Of a DNA stretch of 64,000 nt, positions 53,167 to 61,737 are shown one piece after another. This DNA comes from Hyphomonadaceae bacterium (lineage in GTDB: Bacteria; Pseudomonadota; Alphaproteobacteria; Caulobacterales; Aquidulcibacteraceae). The stretch covers positions 82,725-146,724 of the forward strand of contig JAEUMP010000010.1 in assembly GCA_016791445.1 (NCBI GenBank), given 5' to 3'. A program made the position numbers and the translations under genes. The notes beneath the pieces were generated by a model. The model did not search any database and was not told where the DNA came from. It saw only the letters and a program-made list of their open reading frames with translations. Position 1 is the stretch's first letter, and each line of letters begins with the position of its first letter.

Positions 53167-55365
53167 CTATTGGCGCTGGGCGGCCGCTTCTGGCAAGGTC
53201 TTTTGCGGCAGTGCGGCGCCATTGTTGGCGATGAATGCAACAAGATCACGGAACGCCGCATCGGCCGAAAAGTGCGCCTTTGCGCATGCCAGCGCCGACG
53301 CCGCCAGGGCCGCGCGTTTACCGTGGCTGGCCAGCAGGGCGGCGGCCTCGGCGCCAAATTGGCGCGGGTCATCGGCGATAACCATCGCGCCGGCGACTTC
53401 GCGCTCGACGCCTTGCGCCGTCACCGTCGTGCCAACCACCGCTTTGCCCGCGGCCAGCGCTTCGACCAGCTTAATCTTCAGCCCCGAGCCGGTGTAGAGC
53501 GGCGAGATGACGACGCCCGCGTCTTGGTAGAGCGGCGCCAAATCGGGAACCACGCCCAGATAGGTCACGCCCGCCGGGGCAGCGCCAAGGCTGCGCGCCA
53601 CCGAGCCAGCCACCTTGAGCTGGGCGTTCGGCCGGGCCGCGCGGATCAGCGGCCAGCTGTCACGGAAAAAGCGTTCGAGCCCGACGATATTCGGCGCGGT
53701 GTTGCTACCGACGAACAGGAGCGTGTCGTCCACACCGGGCTGCGGATCTGAAACGGGCATTACGCTATGCGGCGCCGTGATCACCGCGCGCGCAGGCAAG
53801 CGCGCGCGCACCTGCGCCGCCTCGTCCTGTTGGATCGCGATCACCGAGTCCGCCAGACCGAGCAGGCGGTATTCCTCATCAGCCGAAAGCGAGACGGTGT
53901 TCTTTTCCGCGGCGTCCGCGACCCGGGCGGACATCAGGTCGTGCATGATGATCAGCGAGGGCGCCTTTTCGCTCAGCGCATACGGCGCGAGCGAAGCAAG
54001 AAACGCGTAATCGCAAAGAATAGCGCTGGCGCCCTGGCTGGCGGTCCGCGCCACGAACAGCGCATCCTCCCGCGTGGCGGGCGCGCCCTGGGCGTACTCG
54101 GCCGGTTGCGACAGCCCGAGCTTCAGCAGCTTGTCCGCCACCGCCAGCGCCGAGGCGAGCCACACGCGCGGGTCCCGCGCCAGAACGATAGAGCCCAACC
54201 GCACGCCGCCATGAACATGATAGCGGTCGAACACATTGAGTTCAGGCCGCAGCCGCAGCACCGCCCAGCGCCCGAATATCTTCGGCGAGGCGCCGACATA
54301 ATCGACAGCGTAGCCCGCCGCCTTGAGCGCGCCCGCCAGCGCCAGCACGTAGGCCGAGCTGCCATTGGTGGCGCCAACGATGCGCTGGCGCGAGAGCAGG
54401 GTGATGCGCCGGGCGCCGGTTGGGTTGGCTGATTTCGCTCGGCCCTTCAGCCGCGCGGCGATGGGGTCCTTCAGCAAATGCAGGGCGGAGGGACGCTGCA
54501 GCGCCGCTTTCACCGCCGCGCCAAGATCGCGCCGCTTCAGCGCCTCGATCAGCTGCGTGAAGCTGCGCGCGTCCGCGCGGGCGGCGCGGCCTCTGGCCAG
54601 TTCGCGCGCCAAGTCCAGATCGCCGCCGGCGTCGATCTTGGCGTAGGCGGCGTCGAACGCGGCGATCGCGGTAAGATTGATCCGGTGCGAGATCGAGGCT
54701 GCGTGCTTGCGATAGAGATAGGTGAGGTCGGGGTAGACCCGCATCCGCGCCCCGCCGATCAGCAGCCGCAGAACAAGATCGGAATCTTCGCCGATGCGCA
54801 GCGTCTCGTCATAGCGCGGGCCGAGCGCGCGCCGGAACACCGGCTTCAGGTAGCCGAGCGCCGGGCCTGGGCCCAACAGGCGGTTGCTGCGTTCATAGCT
54901 GGCGGCGCTGATCCAGTGCGGCGCGCGCACCAGCGCGCCGCGCAGATGCGCATGCGCCTTCTTGGCGCCGTCCTCGTAGAAGGTGAGCAGATCGTCGGCG
55001 GCGATATCGGCCCCGTCCGCTTCGGCTTGGCTAAGCAGCCGCTCCAGGCGTTCGGGGTGGATGATGTCGTCATTGTCCACCACCGCGATCCAGCGGCCTC
55101 GCGCGGCGGCCAAGCCCCGGTTGCGCGCGGCGGCCGGACCGGTGCGCGGCGTGCGCCCGCGCACGATTACCAGGCGCGGATCGCCGGCGGCCTCGGCCTC
55201 GACCCGCTGCAGACTGTCATCGGTCGAGCCGTCGTCGCTGAGGATCAGCTCCAGATCTGTCTCAGTTTGGCGCAGCACCGAGCGCACGGCGGCGGCGATG
55301 TGCGCTGCCCCGTTATAGTTCGCCATAATGACGGAGACCCGCGGCGCGGCGGTGTTCGCGTTCAT
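53167..55365 (-). CDS. Fused GT2-GT4 glycosyltransferase
   Basis: A 732-residue protein made of two glycosyltransferase modules. The N-terminal GT2 (about 1-270) has VSVIMANYNGAAHIAAAV, LILSDDGSTDDSLQR and the DXD-type AVVDNDDIIHPERL. The C-terminal GT4 (about 330-732) has LFVGSNTAPNIVGLERFF and GSGLKIKLVEALAAGKAVVG, with the EAL glutamate. Fusions like this can add two sugars in turn or act at one branch point. It is the most upstream gene of this minus-strand stretch. The start ATG at 55365 gives a good fit to GT2. Confidence 0.9.
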   Translation of the reverse strand: MNANTAAPRVSVIMANYNGAAHIAAAVRSVLRQTETDLELILSDDGSTDDSLQRVEAEAAGDPRLVIVRGRTPRTGPAAARNRGLAAARGRWIAVVDNDDIIHPERLERLLSQAEADGADIAADDLLTFYEDGAKKAHAHLRGALVRAPHWISAASYERSNRLLGPGPALGYLKPVFRRALGPRYDETLRIGEDSDLVLRLLIGGARMRVYPDLTYLYRKHAASISHRINLTAIAAFDAAYAKIDAGGDLDLARELARGRAARADARSFTQLIEALKRRDLGAAVKAALQRPSALHLLKDPIAARLKGRAKSANPTGARRITLLSRQRIVGATNGSSAYVLALAGALKAAGYAVDYVGASPKIFGRWAVLRLRPELNVFDRYHVHGGVRLGSIVLARDPRVWLASALAVADKLLKLGLSQPAEYAQGAPATREDALFVARTASQGASAILCDYAFLASLAPYALSEKAPSLIIMHDLMSARVADAAEKNTVSLSADEEYRLLGLADSVIAIQQDEAAQVRARLPARAVITAPHSVMPVSDPQPGVDDTLLFVGSNTAPNIVGLERFFRDSWPLIRAARPNAQLKVAGSVARSLGAAPAGVTYLGVVPDLAPLYQDAGVVISPLYTGSGLKIKLVEALAAGKAVVGTTVTAQGVEREVAGAMVIADDPRQFGAEAAALLASHGKRAALAASALACAKAHFSADAAFRDLVAFIANNGAALPQKTLPEAAAQRQ

Positions 55366-55469
55366 GCGCTTCTGGACTGCCTCTTCACTCCGATCGCTGC
55401 AAGTTCTGCTCCGGGGCTGGATAAGGGAAGGTTGTTGCGAAAGGCCCCGGCAAGGGCTTAATCGGGACC

Positions 55470-56249
55470 ATGAATCCGCTGCGGCTGTTCGAACGCGCGC
55501 CGCTGCCCGCCGCTCGCTTTCTGGAGGGGCGGGTAGGCTTCGCCGTTGGCGACATTCACGGCCGCGCCGACCTTCTGTCCCAGATGTTCGATCTGCTTGA
55601 GGCGCGGCTTGCCGATGAGCAGCGCGAGGCAGGGCCGCCGATCGTGGTCTTTCTTGGCGATTACGTTGACCGCGGCCGCGACAGCGCCGCCGTCATCGAC
55701 CTGCTGCTGACCGGGCGTCCGCACGGCTTCGAGCGCCGCTACCTGACGGGCAATCATGAGCAGGTCATGCTCGCCTTCATCGCCGATCCGATGGCCAACC
55801 GGGCTTGGTTGCTCCAGGGCGGAGCCGAGACGATGACGTCCTACGGCGTGCCGCCGCCGCCGGCCATCTCCGCCGCCGAGCACGATTGGCTGGCGGTGGC
55901 GCAGATGCTCCGCATCCGCATGCCGAGCCAGCACTTCGAGTTTCTGAACGGGCTTGAGCGCTACGCCGCGCTTGGCGGCTATGCCTTCGTCCATGCTGGC
56001 GTCAACGCCGCCCGGCCGCTTGAGGCGCAGAGCGACGACGATCTCTACTGGATCCGCGAGGCCTTCCTCTCCAGCAAGCGGCCGTTCTCGCACCGCGTCG
56101 TCCACGGCCACACCCCGGTGGACCGCCCATACGCCGACGCCCGCCGGATCGCGGTCGATACCGGCGCCTATGCAACGGGGGTTTTGACCGCCGCCCGTTT
56201 CGAGGGCGCGGAGGTCAGTTTCCTCTCGGTAACAGCGCCGCGGCGATAG
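55470..56249 (+). CDS. Metallophosphoesterase (PP2A-like protein phosphatase)
   Basis: A 259-residue calcineurin-like enzyme with the three metal motifs GDIHG (27-31), GDYVDRG (63-69) and GNHE (94-97), and later His residues in FVHAGV and HGHTPV. It is close to bacterial serine/threonine phosphatase or Ap4A hydrolase-like proteins of this size. Divergent from the exopolysaccharide locus by 104 bases. A reversal of the tyrosine kinase there cannot be claimed: the substrate is unknown. Confidence 0.9.
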   Translation: MNPLRLFERAPLPAARFLEGRVGFAVGDIHGRADLLSQMFDLLEARLADEQREAGPPIVVFLGDYVDRGRDSAAVIDLLLTGRPHGFERRYLTGNHEQVMLAFIADPMANRAWLLQGGAETMTSYGVPPPPAISAAEHDWLAVAQMLRIRMPSQHFEFLNGLERYAALGGYAFVHAGVNAARPLEAQSDDDLYWIREAFLSSKRPFSHRVVHGHTPVDRPYADARRIAVDTGAYATGVLTAARFEGAEVSFLSVTAPRR

Positions 56250-56331
56250 CTTTTGGCGCGGCCTCTTGGCGGCTTGTTCGCCCGCACGGCGCGGTTTAAA
56301 CCCGCCCCAACTCATTAGGAGAGGGCAGCTC

Positions 56332-56637
56332 ATGGCGGCGACTGGCGACGCGCACGGAAATATGGACATCTCCGATCAGCGCGGCACCTTTCATTCCTTC
56401 CTGGTCGCGTCCCTGTGGGGCTCCACGCACGTGGCCCAGCTGGTGGCGCTGCTGACGCTCGCGTTCGCGATGAACCTCGGCTGGTGGCCGGGGTTTGCTG
56501 CGTACGTCGTGATTGGCGTCGCTGTCGGCTTGATGTTCAAGCAAACCAGCGTGTTCTGGGCGGTGCAGATCGCCAGCTGGGTTCTGCTGGCGTTGGGCGG
56601 CCTGATCGTTCCGGCGCTTTCCGGCATGATGGGCTGA
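56332..56637 (+). CDS. aa3-type cytochrome c oxidase subunit IV
   Basis: A 101-residue protein: a polar N-terminal segment of about 25 residues, then three hydrophobic helices. The opening MDISDQRGTFHSFLVASLWGS is the COX4_pro_2 signature of alphaproteobacterial aa3 oxidases. The start at 56332 has AGGAGAGGG before it. It lies four bases before pntAA, a placement that recurs in alphaproteobacteria. Cytochrome oxidase core genes are not in the window. Confidence 0.9.
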   Translation: MAATGDAHGNMDISDQRGTFHSFLVASLWGSTHVAQLVALLTLAFAMNLGWWPGFAAYVVIGVAVGLMFKQTSVFWAVQIASWVLLALGGLIVPALSGMMG

Positions 56638-56641
56638 TCCG

Positions 56642-57778
56642 TTGCGCATCGCCGTTCTCAAGGAGAGCGCTGCGGGCGAGACCCGCGTTGCCGCCACACC
56701 GGAGACGGTGAAAAAGATCATCGGCCTTGGCCACAGCGTCGTCGTGCAAGCCGGCGCAGGCGTCAGCGCCAGCGCTCCGGATGAGCAATACAGGGCGGTG
56801 GGGGCCGAGATCGCGCCGGACGGCGGCGCCGGCAGCGCCGACCTCGTCGTCAAAGTGCGCCGCCCGACCGATAGCGAAATCGCCGCCATCAAGCCGGGCG
56901 CGGGCTTCATCTCCTTGCTTGAGCCCTATGGCGATCGCGGCGTGGCCGAGGCGCTGGCGAAGGCGAAGATCGACGCGCTGGCGATGGAATTTGTCCCGCG
57001 TATCAGCCGCGCCCAATCCATGGACGCACTGTCGAGCCAAGCCAACCTCGCCGGCTATCGCGCCGTGATCGAAGCGGCGGCGCTCTATGGCCGCGCGTTT
57101 CCGATGATGATGACGGCCGCCGGCACGGTCGCCGCCGCGAAAGTGTTCGTGATGGGCGTCGGCGTCGCCGGTTTGCAGGCCATCGCCACCGCGCGCCGTC
57201 TCGGCGCGGTCGTCAGCGCCACCGACGTGCGCCCCGCTACGAAGGAGCAGGTGGCTTCGCTCGGGGCCAAGTTCGTCGCCGTCGAAGACGAAGAGTTCAA
57301 GCAGGCTGAAACCGCGGCCGGCTACGCCAAGCCGATGAGCGCGGAATACCAGGCAAAACAGGCCGCGCTCGTCACCGAGCACATCGCCAAGCAGGACATC
57401 GTCATCACCACGGCGCTGATCCCGGGCCGTCCCGCGCCGGTGCTCGTCACCGAAGCGCAGGCAAAATCGATGCGCCCGGGCTCGGTCATCATCGACCTGG
57501 CGGTGGCGCAGGGCGGCAATTGCCCGCTGTCGAAGCCAGACGAAGTGGTCGACGTCGGCGGCGTGAAGATCATGGGTTTCACCAATCTGCCGGCGCGTCT
57601 GCCGGCGGATGCGTCCTCGCTCTATTCGCGCAACATCCTCGCGCTGCTGCCGCTGCTGACCGACAAGGACACCAAAGCGTTCGCGCCGCATTGGGATGAC
57701 GAGATCATCAAGGGCGCGATGCTGAGCCGCGCCGGCGCCCTGGTGCATCCGCACTTCGCACCAGCGAGTGCTGCATGA
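56642..57778 (+). CDS. pntAA: NAD(P)+ transhydrogenase alpha subunit, part 1 (dI domain)
   Basis: A 378-residue NAD(H)-binding domain I of the proton-translocating transhydrogenase, starting with TTG at 56642. The opening is MRIAVLKESAAGETRVAATPE, VFVMGVGVAGLQAIATARRLGAVV is the Rossmann motif and GSVIIDLAVAQGGNCPLSKP the conserved loop. In alphaproteobacteria the alpha subunit is split into two genes; part 2 is at 58160. The two halves are separated here by an inserted SnoaL-like gene. Confidence 0.95.
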   Translation: MRIAVLKESAAGETRVAATPETVKKIIGLGHSVVVQAGAGVSASAPDEQYRAVGAEIAPDGGAGSADLVVKVRRPTDSEIAAIKPGAGFISLLEPYGDRGVAEALAKAKIDALAMEFVPRISRAQSMDALSSQANLAGYRAVIEAAALYGRAFPMMMTAAGTVAAAKVFVMGVGVAGLQAIATARRLGAVVSATDVRPATKEQVASLGAKFVAVEDEEFKQAETAAGYAKPMSAEYQAKQAALVTEHIAKQDIVITTALIPGRPAPVLVTEAQAKSMRPGSVIIDLAVAQGGNCPLSKPDEVVDVGGVKIMGFTNLPARLPADASSLYSRNILALLPLLTDKDTKAFAPHWDDEIIKGAMLSRAGALVHPHFAPASAA

Positions 57779-58125
57779 ACGATATCGATTTCGCGAAGAA
57801 GTATTACGCCGCATGGAATGGGCGTGACCTCGACGCGATCATGGCGCTCTATGCCGACGATATCGAGTTTTCCTCGCCTTACATCGCGGCTCTGGGCTTT
57901 GCGCCGGACGGGGTGATCGTCGGCAAGGGGATGCTGCGCGCCTATTTCGAGCGCGCGCTCGATCGCGCCCCAGCGCTGACCTTCACGCCGGAAGCTGTGC
58001 TGGTCGGCGCGCGCGGCCACGCGCTGTTGTATCGCAACCATCGCGGCGAGCGCGTCGCGGAAGTGCATGAATTGGATTCAAGCGGCCTGATCGTCCGCGC
58101 TGACGCGACATACGAGACGGTCTAA
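57775..58125 (+). CDS. SnoaL-like/NTF2-fold protein inserted in the pnt operon
   Basis: A 116-residue protein of the NTF2/SnoaL superfamily, alpha plus beta barrel: FAKKYYAAWNGRDLDAIMALYADDIEF is the usual helix start, followed by a strand-rich part ending with VRADATYETV. The ATG overlaps with the pntAA stop (ATGA), so it is translated with it. SnoaL members are isomerases, hydrolases or binding proteins; no catalytic residues can be assigned. Its insertion between the two alpha-subunit genes is unusual. Confidence 0.8.
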   Translation: MNDIDFAKKYYAAWNGRDLDAIMALYADDIEFSSPYIAALGFAPDGVIVGKGMLRAYFERALDRAPALTFTPEAVLVGARGHALLYRNHRGERVAEVHELDSSGLIVRADATYETV

Positions 58126-58159
58126 CGCGGCGCGCGGGCGCGCTGGGGAGCTAGAGCTG

Positions 58160-58462
58160 ATGGTTGATCCGTTTGTCTTCTATTTTGCGATCTTCGTACT
58201 CGCGATTTTCGTCGGCTATTACGTCGTCTGGTCGGTGACGCCGGCGCTGCATACGCCGCTGATGGCGGTCACCAACGCGATCTCATCGGTGATTATCGTC
58301 GGCGCGCTGATCGCTGCAGCGGCCAGCGGCGGCAGCGAGAGCGGCTGGGTCGCCAAGGGCGCGGGCGGGCTCGCGGCCGCACTCGCGGCCGTCAACATCT
58401 TCGGCGGCTTCCTGGTCACCCAGCGCATGCTGGCGATGTACAAGAAGAAAGAGAAGAAGTGA
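58160..58462 (+). CDS. pntAB: NAD(P)+ transhydrogenase alpha subunit, part 2
   Basis: A 100-residue membrane protein with three helices, the C-terminal part of the alpha subunit. VGYYVVWSVTPALHTPLMAVTNAISSVIIVGAL contains the conserved TPLMAVTNAISS loop at the membrane interface (split over helices), and ends in a lysine-rich tail. It forms the dII proton channel with PntB. Confidence 0.95.
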   Translation: MVDPFVFYFAIFVLAIFVGYYVVWSVTPALHTPLMAVTNAISSVIIVGALIAAAASGGSESGWVAKGAGGLAAALAAVNIFGGFLVTQRMLAMYKKKEKK

Positions 58463-58490
58463 CTTTCGCGACCGGGGTTAGGTCGCCGTC

Positions 58491-59108
58491 ATGACCGTCG
58501 CGGAATGGCGTGCGCTGATCGAGGCTTATCTCGATGGCCGGCTCTCAGCCGAAGCCTTCATGCGCCGCTTTTCCGACGCTTGGCGCGCTTCGAGCGTGGC
58601 CATTCCGCACGCGATCGCTGCGCTGCAGCCGCATGTCGAGGCCTTTGAGGCTGACGTCTTGGCTGCAGGCGAGGAGGGCGTCGTCAATGACGACGAACTG
58701 CGCGGGGCCGCGGAGCGGGCGCTCTCCAATCTCGCCGAAGAGCAATCGGTCTACGCCCAGACCTTCGATCGCACGCGCGCGCGCGAAGATCTCGGCCGCT
58801 TCCGCGTGCAGATGGCCGGCTGCGCCGGCGCGGGCTGCTTCATCGCGCTCGCCTGGCTTGCACTCTGCCTGCTGCAGATCGTGTTCGTGAGCGAATGGGT
58901 GCAGCACGAATTGGGCTGGAGCGCCTGGCCTTCGGCCGCGCTCGGCTTCGTGCTCGCCTTCGTGCCCATCGTGGGCAACATCCTGGCGTTCATCGACGCT
59001 ACAGAAATTCGTAACTGGCCGACTTGGGCGGCCGCCATTGTATTTTTCGCCGCGCCGATCATGACCTGGATCACGGGTTGGCAGCGCTGGCGCAAGTTCG
59101 GGCGATAA
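58491..59108 (+). CDS. Membrane protein with colicin-immunity-like N-terminal domain
   Basis: A 205-residue protein. Residues 1-85 resemble the colicin_immun-type helical domain: LIEAYLDGRLSAEAFMRRFSDAW, an acidic region near 50-60 and VNDDELRGAAERALSNL. About residues 105-195 hold three hydrophobic segments, so it is anchored in the membrane. The family match is by pattern only. It is inserted between pntAB and pntB (28 and 9 bases away). A membrane-bound immunity-like protein is possible, but the role in or near transhydrogenase is unknown. Confidence 0.6.
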   Translation: MTVAEWRALIEAYLDGRLSAEAFMRRFSDAWRASSVAIPHAIAALQPHVEAFEADVLAAGEEGVVNDDELRGAAERALSNLAEEQSVYAQTFDRTRAREDLGRFRVQMAGCAGAGCFIALAWLALCLLQIVFVSEWVQHELGWSAWPSAALGFVLAFVPIVGNILAFIDATEIRNWPTWAAAIVFFAAPIMTWITGWQRWRKFGR

Positions 59109-59117
59109 GGGGCAAAC

Positions 59118-60530
59118 ATGAACGCTGATCTCGCTGCGCTGCTCTACCTGGTGTCGGGGGTGCTCTTCATTCTGGCGCTGCGCGGCCTGTCGAGCCCGGA
59201 GACCAGCCGCCAGGGCAACAATTTCGGCATGATCGGCATGGCCATCGCCATCGGCACGACGCTGTGGCTGGTGACGCCCGATCAAACCACGTGGATGATC
59301 ATCGTCGGCGGCATCGTCGTTGGCGGCGGCATCGGCGCGTTCATCGCCCGCTCGATCAAGATGACGGCGATGCCGCAGCTGGTCGCCGCGTTCCACTCGC
59401 TGGTCGGCCTTGCCGCTGTCGCCGTCGCCGCCGCTGCGTTCTACGCGCCCGAAAGCTTCGGCATCGCCGAAGCGGGCGGCATTCATACGCAATCGCTGAT
59501 CGAGCTCTCGCTCGGCACTGCGATCGGCGCCGTCACCTTCACCGGTTCGGTCATCGCCTTCGCCAAGCTCAACGGCAATATGAGCGGCGCGCCGATCATG
59601 CTGCCGGCGCGGCACCTGATCAACATCGTCATCGCGCTCAGCATCGCGGCGCTGATCGTGATGATGATCCAGTCGCACGGCACGGTCGAATGGCACTTCT
59701 GGGCCGTCGCCGGTCTTTCGCTGCTGATCGGCATTCTGCTCATCATCCCGATCGGCGGCGCCGACATGCCGGTGGTGGTGTCGATGCTCAATTCCTATTC
59801 GGGTTGGGCCGCGGCCGCGCTCGGCTTCACGCTGGAGAATATCGCCCTGATCATCACCGGCGCGCTGGTCGGCTCTTCGGGCGCGATCCTGTCCTACATC
59901 ATGTGCAAGGGGATGAACCGCAGCTTCATTTCCGTCATTCTCGGCGGCTTCGGCACCGCCGATGGCGGGGCTGCCGCCGGCGTGAAGGAAACGCGCCCGG
60001 TCAAGCAGGGCAGCGCCGACGACGCGGCCTTCATCATGAAGAATGCCTCGAAGGTGATCATCGTGCCGGGCTACGGCATGGCGGTTGCGCAAGCGCAGCA
60101 CAGCGTGCGCGAAATGGCCGACATGCTGAAGAAGGAAGGCGTGGAGGTTCGCTACGCCATCCACCCGGTCGCGGGGCGCATGCCCGGCCACATGAACGTC
60201 CTGCTGGCCGAGGCGAACGTGCCCTACGACGAGGTCTTCGAGCTCGAGGACATCAACCGCGACTTCCCGAGCACCGACGTGGCCTTCGTCATCGGCGCCA
60301 ACGACGTCACCAATCCGGCGGCCAAGACCGACCCGAAGAGCGCGATCTACGGCATGCCGATCCTCGACGTCGAGCGCGCCCAGACCGTGCTGTTCGTCAA
60401 GCGCGGCATGGCGGCGGGCTACGCCGGCGTCGAGAACGAGCTGTTCTTCCGCGACAACACCATGATGCTGTTCGCCGACGCCAAGGTGATGTGCGAGAAC
60501 ATCGTCAAGGCGCTGGAGCGTTCGCACTGA
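59118..60530 (+). CDS. pntB: NAD(P)+ transhydrogenase beta subunit
   Basis: A 470-residue subunit with the membrane dII part (about nine helices, residues 1-270) and the cytoplasmic NADP(H)-binding dIII (about 290-470). The signature PGYGMAVAQAQHSVREMADML, RYAIHPVAGRMPGHMNVLLAEA and the C-terminal NDVTNPAAKTDPKSAIYGMPI are all intact. With PntAA/PntAB it makes NADPH at the cost of the proton gradient. Last gene in the operon. Confidence 0.97.
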   Translation: MNADLAALLYLVSGVLFILALRGLSSPETSRQGNNFGMIGMAIAIGTTLWLVTPDQTTWMIIVGGIVVGGGIGAFIARSIKMTAMPQLVAAFHSLVGLAAVAVAAAAFYAPESFGIAEAGGIHTQSLIELSLGTAIGAVTFTGSVIAFAKLNGNMSGAPIMLPARHLINIVIALSIAALIVMMIQSHGTVEWHFWAVAGLSLLIGILLIIPIGGADMPVVVSMLNSYSGWAAAALGFTLENIALIITGALVGSSGAILSYIMCKGMNRSFISVILGGFGTADGGAAAGVKETRPVKQGSADDAAFIMKNASKVIIVPGYGMAVAQAQHSVREMADMLKKEGVEVRYAIHPVAGRMPGHMNVLLAEANVPYDEVFELEDINRDFPSTDVAFVIGANDVTNPAAKTDPKSAIYGMPILDVERAQTVLFVKRGMAAGYAGVENELFFRDNTMMLFADAKVMCENIVKALERSH

Positions 60531-60589
60531 CACGACAGCGGTGATCCGCGGGAGCTGGCGAACGGCTCGAGGAGCGCCAGAAAGACATT

Positions 60590-60603
60590 GTAGCGGTCGC
60601 TAC
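60590..60603. promoter_or_regulatory. Palindromic operator candidate 1 for the TetR regulator
   Basis: GTAGCGGTCGCTAC has 6-bp arms around two bases. Together with the second site at 60620-60635 (same GTAGC/GCTAC half-sites) it lies upstream of the membrane-protein gene at 60645. The centres are 31 bases apart, about three helical turns. Confidence 0.6.
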
Positions 60604-60619
60604 GTTTCATGTAGAACTA

Positions 60620-60635
60620 TGTAGCAAGTGCTACA
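60620..60635. promoter_or_regulatory. Palindromic operator candidate 2 for the TetR regulator
   Basis: TGTAGCAAGTGCTACA is a perfect palindrome of 7-bp arms around two bases, ending 10 bases before the ATG at 60645 and overlapping the ribosome-binding AGGAG. Occupancy would block both transcription and the leader. The TetR-family gene at 61070-61606 is the likely regulator. Confidence 0.65.
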
Positions 60636-60644
60636 GGAGTCCTT

Positions 60645-61073
60645 ATGAGCGACACCGCTTCGCGCGTTGCGAACAACACCTTTGCCTCCATGAGCGCGCG
60701 GCAGGTCGCCGTGCTGATCGGGCTCGGCGCCGGCCTATGGTTTCTGGGCGCGATGGTCCTGCGCCTTGTCGCACCGATGGGAGCTTTGGATGGCGCCGCG
60801 CGCGCGTTGACCTATGCTCTGATGATTCCCGGCACGCTTCCGGCGGTCTGGCTGATCTGGAAGCTTCCAGGCCTTCGTCGTGACCAGGTCGCGATGGGTG
60901 GTGCGATAGCCACCGCGACAGCGACCCTGCTCGATGGCATAGCCTTGGCCTGGTTTCCGGAGTTGTACGCCGCCGACGTGCGGCTCGTGGCTGCGTGCGG
61001 CGCGGCCATACTCTGGGGGGGCGGTGTCGGGCTCGTGCTGGCCCTGCTCTTCAATCGCGCGCCCGCACGTTAG
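60645..61073 (+). CDS. DUF5367-like four-helix membrane protein
   Basis: A 142-residue protein with four hydrophobic segments (about 20-42, 55-70, 85-105, 115-138) and basic ends, similar to DUF5367 proteins, which are often under TetR control. AGGAG lies directly before the ATG, within the palindromic operator-like region. It is convergent with the TetR gene and overlaps it by four bases at the 3' end. Confidence 0.75.
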   Translation: MSDTASRVANNTFASMSARQVAVLIGLGAGLWFLGAMVLRLVAPMGALDGAARALTYALMIPGTLPAVWLIWKLPGLRRDQVAMGGAIATATATLLDGIALAWFPELYAADVRLVAACGAAILWGGGVGLVLALLFNRAPAR

Positions 61074-61606
61074 CCGCTTCCTCGCAGGCTCGCCTTGGCG
61101 ATGTCCTCGAGGCCGACGCTTTTGAGCAGGACCATGCCCTCGATCGAGACCAGGAGTCGTGCGGCATCCGCGGCGCGTGCGGTCGCGGTCGGGGCGTGGA
61201 GCTGGGCTTTGCCCCATTCCAGGAAGGCGCGCGCGATGCCGCCGCCGACCGCGCGGTAGAACGGATCGCCACGCGCCGAGAGCGCGACGATCTCCAGCCA
61301 GAGCTGCATGTACGGCCACACGTCGTCGCTCAGCAGCACGACCGCAAGCCGGCGGCGTAGCGCGTCGAGAGGCATCGGCTCGGATGCGGTATGAGCGTCC
61401 AGCACCGCGGTAAGGCGCGTCGACAGCAGCTGCAGAGTAGCGGCGATGAGCTCGGATTTGTCTCGGAAGTAGTAGAGCAGCATCCGGTCGCTGATGCCCG
61501 CCGCCTCGGCCAGGGGCCGCACGCTGGAGGCCGGCAGGCCCTTCGCGAGGACATGGTCGGCAAGCCCGTTGAGGATGTCGAGGCGTCGCTGCTCGGCCTT
61601 CTTCAC
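61070..61606 (-). CDS. TetR-family transcriptional regulator
   Basis: A 178-residue repressor-like protein. The N-terminal HTH is at about 5-50 (LDILNGLADHVLAKGLPASSVRPLAEAAGISDRMLLYYF across two helices), and the C-terminal ligand domain is helical. The GTG at 61606 has AGGAGG eight to nine bases upstream; a longer frame up to 62017 is not credible. The likely target is the palindromes before the gene at 60645; the ligand is unknown. Confidence 0.92.
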   Translation of the reverse strand: MKKAEQRRLDILNGLADHVLAKGLPASSVRPLAEAAGISDRMLLYYFRDKSELIAATLQLLSTRLTAVLDAHTASEPMPLDALRRRLAVVLLSDDVWPYMQLWLEIVALSARGDPFYRAVGGGIARAFLEWGKAQLHAPTATARAADAARLLVSIEGMVLLKSVGLEDIAKASLRGSG

Positions 61607-61647
61607 CCGGAAATCCCTCCTCCCGAGGCACGTGGGTCGACTGTCTT

Positions 61648-61661
61648 TCGCATAGATGCGA
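61648..61661. promoter_or_regulatory. Palindrome between TetR and HAD genes
   Basis: TCGCATAGATGCGA has perfect 6-bp arms around two bases, and lies within a wider inverted pair (CTTTCGC at 61645-61651 and GCGAAAG at 61668-61674). It is in the divergent gap between the TetR gene (start 61606) and the HAD gene (start 61738). It differs from the GTAGC sites, so a link to this TetR protein is uncertain. Confidence 0.35.
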
Positions 61662-61737
61662 GCATCAGCGAAAGGGCGCGGGGCTTGCCACCCCCGGCCT
61701 GGACCCTCGCCATGGCGACGCATCGGATAGACGGGGC

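Noticed and set aside
58491..59108. Reading the immunity-like gene as a toxin/immunity pair
   Set aside because: No colicin or toxin gene is adjacent; neighbours are transhydrogenase subunits, so only domain similarity is reported.
58545..60533. A 662-codon open frame on the minus strand across pntB
   Set aside because: It is antisense to pntB and the immunity-like gene, is His/Arg/Asp-rich without a fold, and pntB is certain.
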